From contig NZ_JBHSDY010000007.1 in NCBI RefSeq assembly GCF_042651965.1, forward strand, positions 1-64,000: a stretch of 64,000 nucleotides of DNA. The letters run 5' to 3'. Position 1 is the stretch's first letter. Every line of letters begins with the position of its first letter. The notes under the pieces are model-generated. The model did not search any database. It was not told the DNA's origin and worked only from the letters and a program-made list of their open reading frames with translations. The translations under genes and the position numbers were made by a program. Shown piece after piece: positions 58,772 through 64,000 of the stretch. The stretch comes from Castellaniella hirudinis. Lineage in GTDB: Bacteria > Pseudomonadota > Gammaproteobacteria > Burkholderiales > Burkholderiaceae_B.

Positions 58772-61417
58772 TCAGGCTGCCGTCGGCGGGCCGGCCGGGT
58801 TCGGCGCGGCCTGACTCAGATCCTCAGGACTGGCCTCGTCCGCGGCCAGGGCTTCCTCGGCGTCAGCCGGCGCTTCATCCGTTGCAGCCCTGGCCAGATC
58901 CGGCAAAGGCTCGTGCTGGCGCTCGCCCGACTCGAACTGCCGCCAGACCTCCACGGCCCGCAGGCGCTGACGGACGATCAGGTCGATCTTTTCGCGCAGC
59001 ATCGGGTATTGCTCCTGCAGGCGCTTGAAGTCACGTTCCTGCAGCATCAGCAGGCGGCTGTAGCCCAGTGATCGCGCGCGCGCCTGAAAATCGTCACCCA
59101 TGGCCAGCGCCATTTCACCGAAGATCTGGCCGCTGCCCAGTTCCGCCGTGGTGCCGTCGGGCAGATCCAGGACGACGGCGCCCGAGGCCACGAAATACAT
59201 GGCGTGGGTGCGGCCGAAGCGGGTATGGATTTCCTGCCCCGGCATGATCAGGCGGGGCTTGAGCACGCGGCGGATGGCCGCCATGGTGCGCTCGTCCATG
59301 CCCTCGAACATCGGCACCCGCTGCACCAGCGACGCCGCGCTCATGGTGATGTCCAGCACGCCGCTTTTTTCCAGCGCGCCCCAGCGCGCATCCGTCTGCT
59401 GGATCAGGTCGGAATAGGTTTCCCCGCTGATCAGGTTGTGCGCCAGCATGTCGCGGTAGCGGATGCGTTCCATGGCGCGCGCCATGCGCCCGAGATAGGC
59501 TTCCTGGAGATACTGGGCGTAATTGGGATATTGCAGCGCCAGGGCCTGCAGCGCGCCTTCCAGCAGCGTCAGGCGGCGCTGGTGCGCAGCCACGATGATT
59601 TCCGTGACCTCCAGCCCCAGCAACGGCTGCACGTCGGTGCGGGCGAACTGGATCAGGCGCCGCGCCACCGACCATTTGCACATCAGGTTCGTGAAACGCT
59701 GGGCCAGTTCCCGCACCAGCCAGCCCTGCCAGCCGGTCAGGTGATGCAGGCGCAGCGCCAGGCGCAAGGACCGCGAATAGCGCAGATCGCCTTCGATCGC
59801 CGCCTCGAAGCCCAGCAGCCCGCCCGATCGCACCGCATCCCCCAGCCGCTCGGCGCGCGCCAGCAGGGACTCGGCGGTGCGCCAGTCCACGACCTGGGCC
59901 TTGAGGGTCTCGAAGAACATTTCTTCTTCGCGGCCCGCCAGCATGCTCATGCCGACCGCGACCTTCTGGTTCAGGGACAACTGGTTCACCTGCGACGCGT
60001 CCACGCCGGCCTGGCTGGCGTCGAACACCGCATGCAGGCGATCCAGCACCTCGGTGCCGATATGCTCGTGATGGGCGATGTCGTCGATCTTCAGGCGCAG
60101 GGCCTCGAGTTCCACCACCTGCGCCTGATCGCGCAGGGTGCGGTCCACCGGCGAGAGCTGGTTCAGCCCCAGGCGATGGATCAGGGGCCGCAGCGTCAGG
60201 CCGTTGATGAACAGCGTCATGAGCACGAAGCCGGTCGTGGCCACGGCGATGAACTGGCGCGCCTCATGCGGTACCGCCGGCTGTTCGGTGACGGCCAGGG
60301 CCAGGGCCAGGGACACGGCCCCGCGCAGGCCGCCCAGCAGCATCACGGCCCGGTAGGACGGACTGACCTCGGTGCTGAGCCGCAACCGCCCCAGCAGGGG
60401 CAGCAGGCCGTAGACGATCACCGCGCGCGCGCACAGCGTGACGATGAACACGACCAGGATCAGCAGGACTTCCATCCAGGTGATTTCCGCCATCATGCGC
60501 GGGATCAGCATGGCGGCGAACAGAAAGATCAGGGAATTGGCCCAGAAGCCGAACTGCGCCCAGGCGCCCTCGAGCTGCTCGAAGGTCGTGGGCGACATGC
60601 GGGTGCGGCCGCTGGAGCCCACCACCAGACCGGCGATCACCGTGGCCACCACCCCCGACACGCCCAGGTAGTGTTCGGCGATGAAGAAGGTCAGGTAGGC
60701 CAGCGCCACGGTCAGCGTGACTTCGGCCGTAGGCCAGCCGCGCAGCCAGCGGAACAGTTCGATGGCCGCTCGCCCCATGACCAGGCCGGCCAGGCCGCCG
60801 CCCAGGAAGCTGACCAGGAAGCCGCTGAGAATGTCCGTGATGGCGGGCGTGGTGCCGCCGAACAGGATGCTGAGCAGCACCGAGTACAAGGCGATCGAGG
60901 CCGCGTCGTTGAACAGGGCCTCGCCCTCGACCAGGTTCGTGAGGCGGCGCGGCGCACCGACCTCGCGGAAGATGCCCACGACCGCCACCGGGTCGGTGGT
61001 CGCCACGATGGCGCCCAGCATCAGGCAGACCACCAGCCCGTAGGTGGAAATCGCCGCCAGCGAGAAACCGACGGCCACGGTGCAGACCACGACGGCCACG
61101 ATGGCCATCACCAGGATCGGGCTGATGTCGTCCATCAGCCGCCGCAGATTCGTCGCCAGCGCCGTCTCGAACAGCAGCACGGGCAGGAACACGAACAGAA
61201 AGGTCTCGGAGGAAATCTCGAAGTGCTGCAGGGTGTCGAGGAAGTCGGCCACCACGCCCGGCGCCCAGCCGTGCACGTGGATGATGACGCCCAGGACAAA
61301 GCCGACGATGGCCAGCAGCACGGAATACGGCAATCGCAACCGCCCCGCCAGAGGGGGCATGAAGGACACCAGAGCCAGGAGGCCGGCCAGGCCAAATACA
61401 AGAAGGCCGATTTTCAT
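58772..61417 (-). CDS. CPA1-family cation/proton antiporter with cyclic-nucleotide-binding domain
   Basis: An 881-residue inner-membrane protein. Residues about 1-410 form a 12-13 helix NhaP-type antiporter domain (VATTDPVAVVGIFREVGAPRRL, VEGEALFNDAASIALYSVL, containing the conserved acidic residues). A long helical linker follows, then a cyclic-nucleotide-binding domain (about 700-815; FEGMDERTMAAIRRVLKPRL, IFGEMALAMGDD). Ligand control of transport by cAMP or c-di-nucleotides is likely. It ends convergent with sco. Confidence 0.9.
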   Translation of the reverse strand: MKIGLLVFGLAGLLALVSFMPPLAGRLRLPYSVLLAIVGFVLGVIIHVHGWAPGVVADFLDTLQHFEISSETFLFVFLPVLLFETALATNLRRLMDDISPILVMAIVAVVVCTVAVGFSLAAISTYGLVVCLMLGAIVATTDPVAVVGIFREVGAPRRLTNLVEGEALFNDAASIALYSVLLSILFGGTTPAITDILSGFLVSFLGGGLAGLVMGRAAIELFRWLRGWPTAEVTLTVALAYLTFFIAEHYLGVSGVVATVIAGLVVGSSGRTRMSPTTFEQLEGAWAQFGFWANSLIFLFAAMLIPRMMAEITWMEVLLILVVFIVTLCARAVIVYGLLPLLGRLRLSTEVSPSYRAVMLLGGLRGAVSLALALAVTEQPAVPHEARQFIAVATTGFVLMTLFINGLTLRPLIHRLGLNQLSPVDRTLRDQAQVVELEALRLKIDDIAHHEHIGTEVLDRLHAVFDASQAGVDASQVNQLSLNQKVAVGMSMLAGREEEMFFETLKAQVVDWRTAESLLARAERLGDAVRSGGLLGFEAAIEGDLRYSRSLRLALRLHHLTGWQGWLVRELAQRFTNLMCKWSVARRLIQFARTDVQPLLGLEVTEIIVAAHQRRLTLLEGALQALALQYPNYAQYLQEAYLGRMARAMERIRYRDMLAHNLISGETYSDLIQQTDARWGALEKSGVLDITMSAASLVQRVPMFEGMDERTMAAIRRVLKPRLIMPGQEIHTRFGRTHAMYFVASGAVVLDLPDGTTAELGSGQIFGEMALAMGDDFQARARSLGYSRLLMLQERDFKRLQEQYPMLREKIDLIVRQRLRAVEVWRQFESGERQHEPLPDLARAATDEAPADAEEALAADEASPEDLSQAAPNPAGPPTAA

Positions 61418-61487
61418 GAGGAAGCGCGCTCAAATCATCTGGCTGATATGTTACAGGCCCAGGGGATCGGCTTCCTAGAAAAAATGT

Positions 61488-61520
61488 ATGAAAAAAAAGA
61501 GGGATGCCAGACGGCATCCC
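61488..61520 (-). terminator. Rho-independent terminator of rpoH
   Basis: GGGATGCC/GGCATCCC (61501-61508 and 61513-61520) with a 4-base loop, followed on the minus strand by TCTTTTTTTT (complement of 61491-61500). It lies about 160 bases beyond the rpoH stop and 71 bases before the antiporter start, so it separates these two same-strand genes. Confidence 0.9.
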
Positions 61521-61679
61521 ATGAACATCCGCTTCGATAGGGAGGGGAAGAGGAGAAGCAGAAGCGGACGACAGAACGTTGAGGCCGGCGTGGCCGGCGT
61601 GCGCTCATGTCAGATTAGTCCGCGCCCGATGCTGAAAGTTCACGATCGGGGGCGGAGAAGTGCAAAAGAATGTGACTGC

Positions 61680-62585
61680 TCAGGCGGGCTCGAAATCCGC
61701 CTGCTGCCCGCTCAGGGCGACACGCAGTTTTTTCAGGGCGGCGGCTTCGATCTGGCGGACGCGTTCGGCGGAAATGCCGTACTCGGCAGCCAGTTCGTGC
61801 AGCGTGGCGCCGCCATCGTCGGCCAGCCAGCGGGCGCGCACGATGTGCTGGGAGCGCGCGTCCAGGGACGACAGGGCGTGTTCCAGGCCCTCGCCCTGCA
61901 GGGCGTCCATGCTGCGGCGCGCCAGCACCTGGGCGGGTTCCTGGGCCTCGTCGGCCAGCCAGTCGGAGGGCGCGTAGCGGTCCTCGTCGTCGGCCGGGGC
62001 ATCCAGGGCGAAATCGCCGCCCGACAGGCGGACTTCCATTTCGGCGACGTCTTCCGGGCGCACGTCGAGTTCGCGGGCGATGTCGGCCACCTGATCCGGG
62101 GCCAGGCTACGGCCGTCGGGCCGCATGCGGCGCAGATTGAAGAACAGCTTGCGCTGCGCCTTGGTGGTGGCGATCTTGACCAGACGCCAGTTGCGGATCA
62201 CGTATTCGTGGATTTCGGCACGGATCCAGTGCACGGCGAACGACACCAGGCGCACGCCACGGTCGGGATCGAAGCGGCGCACGGCCTTCATCAGGCCGAT
62301 ATTGCCTTCCTGGATCAGGTCGGCGTGCGCCAGGCCGTAGCCCAGGTACTGGCGGGCGATGGACACCACCAGCCGCAGGTGCGACAGAATCAGGTCGCGC
62401 GCAGCGTCCAGATCGTTGTTGTCGCGCAGGCGCCGGCCCAGGTCGGCTTCCTGTTCGGCAGTCAGCATCGGCAAGCGATTGACGGTGCTGATGTAGGCAT
62501 CGATGGTACCGAGCGCTCCGGGGTTGGCGATCGCCAGCGAAAGCTGCGACGGCGCGAGCGACAGGGCGGATGAGGAGGGGGTCAT
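61680..62585 (-). CDS. rpoH: RNA polymerase sigma-32 factor (heat-shock)
   Basis: Directs transcription of heat-shock genes. The 301-residue protein has region 2 (LILSHLRLVVSIARQYLGYGLAHADLIQEGNIGLMKAVRRFDPDRG), the RpoH box QRKLFFNLR, and region 4 (LHELAAEYGISAERVRQIEAAALKKLR). It lacks region 1.1, as expected for alternative sigma factors. ATG 62585 follows a weak GAGG. A perfect CIRCE element lies just upstream, so HrcA repression is expected in addition to post-transcriptional control. Confidence 0.97.
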   Translation of the reverse strand: MTPSSSALSLAPSQLSLAIANPGALGTIDAYISTVNRLPMLTAEQEADLGRRLRDNNDLDAARDLILSHLRLVVSIARQYLGYGLAHADLIQEGNIGLMKAVRRFDPDRGVRLVSFAVHWIRAEIHEYVIRNWRLVKIATTKAQRKLFFNLRRMRPDGRSLAPDQVADIARELDVRPEDVAEMEVRLSGGDFALDAPADDEDRYAPSDWLADEAQEPAQVLARRSMDALQGEGLEHALSSLDARSQHIVRARWLADDGGATLHELAAEYGISAERVRQIEAAALKKLRVALSGQQADFEPA

Positions 62586-62618
62586 GGTGACAAGAACCTC
62601 GTACAGAACGCAATGATG

Positions 62619-62645
62619 TTAGCACTCCATGAGCAGGAGTGCTAA
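62619..62645. promoter_or_regulatory. CIRCE element (HrcA operator) upstream of rpoH
   Basis: TTAGCACTC (62619-62627), nine bases, GAGTGCTAA (62637-62645): an exact match to the CIRCE consensus TTAGCACTC-N9-GAGTGCTAA. It ends 34 bases before the rpoH start (as read toward rpoH), where it would overlap the promoter or early leader. Only rpoH is positioned to be controlled; the gene on the other side runs in the same direction, toward it. Confidence 0.95.
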
Positions 62646-62699
62646 TTCCAAGGTAACGAATGTTAGTCCGTCGGGCGGCGGGAAAGTTCCCCGAAAACC

Positions 62700-63554
62700 T
62701 CAGGGCAGTTCGAGTTCCGCCACCAGCGGCGCATGGTCCGACAGCTTCTTCCAGGGCAGGCCGTGCAGCACCCGCGCGCGGCGCACGGCAAAACCGCGCT
62801 GGTAGATGCGGTCCAGCCGCAGCCAGGGGAACACGGACGGGAAAGTGCGCGGCGGCGGTGTCAGGCGCGCCGCATGGCCGTTCATGGACAGTTCGGGCAT
62901 CGGGCGCAGCGCCTGCCCCGGCAGCCAGGCCAGGCGTTCGCGCAGGCGCGACACGGTACGGCGCAGCCGGTAGATCTCGTCCGTCCCCTGCGGGGCGGCG
63001 GCGAAGACCTCGACCAGCCCGAGCTGTTCGACGAACAGCGGCGCCAGGCGGTTGGTCCAGTCGTTGAAGTCGCCCGCGATCAGCAGCGGTTCGTGCGCGG
63101 GCACCAGGCGCTGGATCCGGTCGGCCAGCGCCTGCACCTGACGCGAGCGTCCGCCCGCCAGCAGGCCCAGGTGCACCACCAGGCAGTGCACCGGCACGTC
63201 GCCGACCCGCACCACGCCGTGCAGCAGGCCGCGCTGCTCCAGGCGGTGGTCGGAGACGTCCTGGTTTTCGTAATACAGGATGGGATAGCGCGACAACAGC
63301 GCATTGCCGTGGTCGGTGGTGTGGCGCACGGCATTGCAGCCGTAGGCGGCCTGCATATGCAGGGCCGCCGCCAGGGATTCGTGCTGCGCGTCCAGGCTGC
63401 TGCGGATCTGGTTGCGGCCCTGGACTTCCTGCAGGAACAGCAGGTCGGGCCGCAGGCCGTACAGGCCCAGCCGCAGGTCGGCCAGCGATTCCCGTCCACC
63501 CGTGGCCGAACGGCCCTTGTGGATGTTGTAGCTGACGACCCGCAGGATGGGCAT
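62700..63554 (-). CDS. Endonuclease/exonuclease/phosphatase family protein
   Basis: A 284-residue EEP-fold phosphodiesterase or nuclease: RVVSYNIHKGRS, LFLQEVQGR, NALLSRYP, LIAGDFNDWTN and the terminal KKLSDHAPLVAELELP provide the metal and catalytic residues (Asn, Glu, Asp, His). The substrate class is undefined, from DNA to phospholipids. It lies between aspS and rpoH; its stop is about 55 bases ahead of the CIRCE element on the same strand. Confidence 0.88.
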   Translation of the reverse strand: MPILRVVSYNIHKGRSATGGRESLADLRLGLYGLRPDLLFLQEVQGRNQIRSSLDAQHESLAAALHMQAAYGCNAVRHTTDHGNALLSRYPILYYENQDVSDHRLEQRGLLHGVVRVGDVPVHCLVVHLGLLAGGRSRQVQALADRIQRLVPAHEPLLIAGDFNDWTNRLAPLFVEQLGLVEVFAAAPQGTDEIYRLRRTVSRLRERLAWLPGQALRPMPELSMNGHAARLTPPPRTFPSVFPWLRLDRIYQRGFAVRRARVLHGLPWKKLSDHAPLVAELELP

Positions 63555-63563
63555 GGCCCCGCC

Positions 63564-64000
63564 TTACTTGGCTTCCGTCTGACGCAAGCGGATGTGCAGT
63601 TCGCGCAGTTGCTTCTCGTCCACGGCCGAGGGCGCCTGCGTCAGCAGGCACTGGGCGCGCTGCGTCTTGGGGAAGGCGATCACGTCGCGGATGGATTCCG
63701 CACCCGCCATCAGCGTCACCAGGCGGTCCAGGCCGAAGGCCAGGCCCCCGTGCGGCGGCGCGCCGTACTGCAGGGCGTCGAGCAGGAAGCCGAACTTCAG
63801 GCGGGCTTCTTCCTCGTCGATCTTCAGGGCCTTGAAGACCTTGCTCTGGACGTCGGCGCGGTGGATACGCTCGGAACCGCCGCCGACTTCCCAGCCGTTC
63901 ATGACCATGTCGTAGGCGCGCGCGATGGCCTTGCCCGGATCGGTTTCCAGCAGATCCTCGTGGCCCGGCTTGGGGCAGGTGAAGGGGTGGTGAGCGGCCG
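63564..64000 (-). CDS. aspS: Aspartyl-tRNA synthetase, C-terminal part (runs off the window)
   Basis: The last 145 or so residues of a class II aminoacyl-tRNA synthetase. AAHHPFTCPKPGHEDLL, then MNGWEVGGGSERIHRADVQSKVF and motif 3 YGAPPHGGLAFGLDRLVTLMAG are diagnostic for AspRS. The gene continues beyond position 64000; the 5' end is not in the window. Nine bases separate its stop from the EEP-family gene start. Confidence 0.95.
   Translation of the reverse strand, partial: AAHHPFTCPKPGHEDLLETDPGKAIARAYDMVMNGWEVGGGSERIHRADVQSKVFKALKIDEEEARLKFGFLLDALQYGAPPHGGLAFGLDRLVTLMAGAESIRDVIAFPKTQRAQCLLTQAPSAVDEKQLRELHIRLRQTEAK

Noticed and set aside
61521..61679. A small gene between rpoH and its terminator
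   Set aside because: No frame combines a start, a ribosome binding site and plausible protein; it reads as the rpoH 3' untranslated region.

Overview
The window is high-GC, densely packed bacterial chromosome. It most resembles a betaproteobacterium of the Burkholderiales, probably family Alcaligenaceae (Bordetella/Achromobacter/Castellaniella-like). The grounds are gene order (metK next to two lpxL-type acyltransferases, dapF, a DUF484 gene and xerC; birA next to coaX; dksA before hslVU; the coxB-coxA-small protein-DUF2970-coxC cluster) and protein character. A copper nitrite reductase with NirV suggests at least partial denitrification ability. The assignment is inferred from recognised families and synteny, not from a database search. 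No tRNA, rRNA, phage, IS element or CRISPR array was found, and there is little sign of recent transfer.

Layout. (1) 1-6.0 kb: metK with a SAM-II-like riboswitch and a terminator, divergent from two lipid A acyltransferases, dapF, DUF484 and xerC. (2) 6.0-12.2 kb: a zinc block, with znuA, znuB, znuC and a 47-aa membrane ORF divergent from zur across a perfect palindromic operator, then a LuxR-type regulator, a His-rich CobW GTPase and a DksA lacking its zinc cysteines. (3) 12.2-15.8 kb: hslVU behind a consensus sigma-32 promoter, a CusF-like protein, a GNAT enzyme and a cobalamin adenosyltransferase. (4) 15.8-19.8 kb: carboxymuconolactone-decarboxylase-like protein, class III aminotransferase, RpiR regulator and C45 acyltransferase. 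(5) 19.8-22.2 kb: nirV, nirK and a cytochrome c with FNR-like sites. (6) 22.3-30.4 kb: LysR/nitroreductase/EamA, enoyl-CoA hydratase, lipB, DUF493, D,D-carboxypeptidase, hydrolase, birA and coaX. (7) 30.4-41.8 kb: a dpp-type peptide transporter operon with an amino acid deaminase, RpiR regulator and D-aminoacylase, divergent from ridA and a dgoK-dgoA pair. (8) 41.8-49.9 kb: a small coupled ORF with galU, LPS core genes (waaA, waaC, a glycosyltransferase), gamma carbonic anhydrase, glmU, a PhaM-like protein and a Nudix hydrolase. (9) 50.0-58.8 kb: aa3-type cytochrome c oxidase structural and assembly genes. (10) 58.8-64.0 kb: a CPA1 antiporter with a cyclic-nucleotide-binding domain, rpoH under a perfect CIRCE element, an exo/endonuclease-family protein and the 3' part of aspS.

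How parts work together. Zinc uptake and its regulator share one operator next to proteins expected to work under zinc limitation. The heat-shock sigma gene rpoH (with an HrcA-type operator) and a near-perfect sigma-32 target (hslVU) lie in the same window. The 30-40 kb block looks like a regulated pathway importing peptides or N-acyl-D-amino acids, deacylating and deaminating them, and detoxifying the enamine/imine products. The oxidase cluster holds structural subunits, heme A synthesis and Sco/SURF1 assembly factors, but no recognisable cox11/ctaG.
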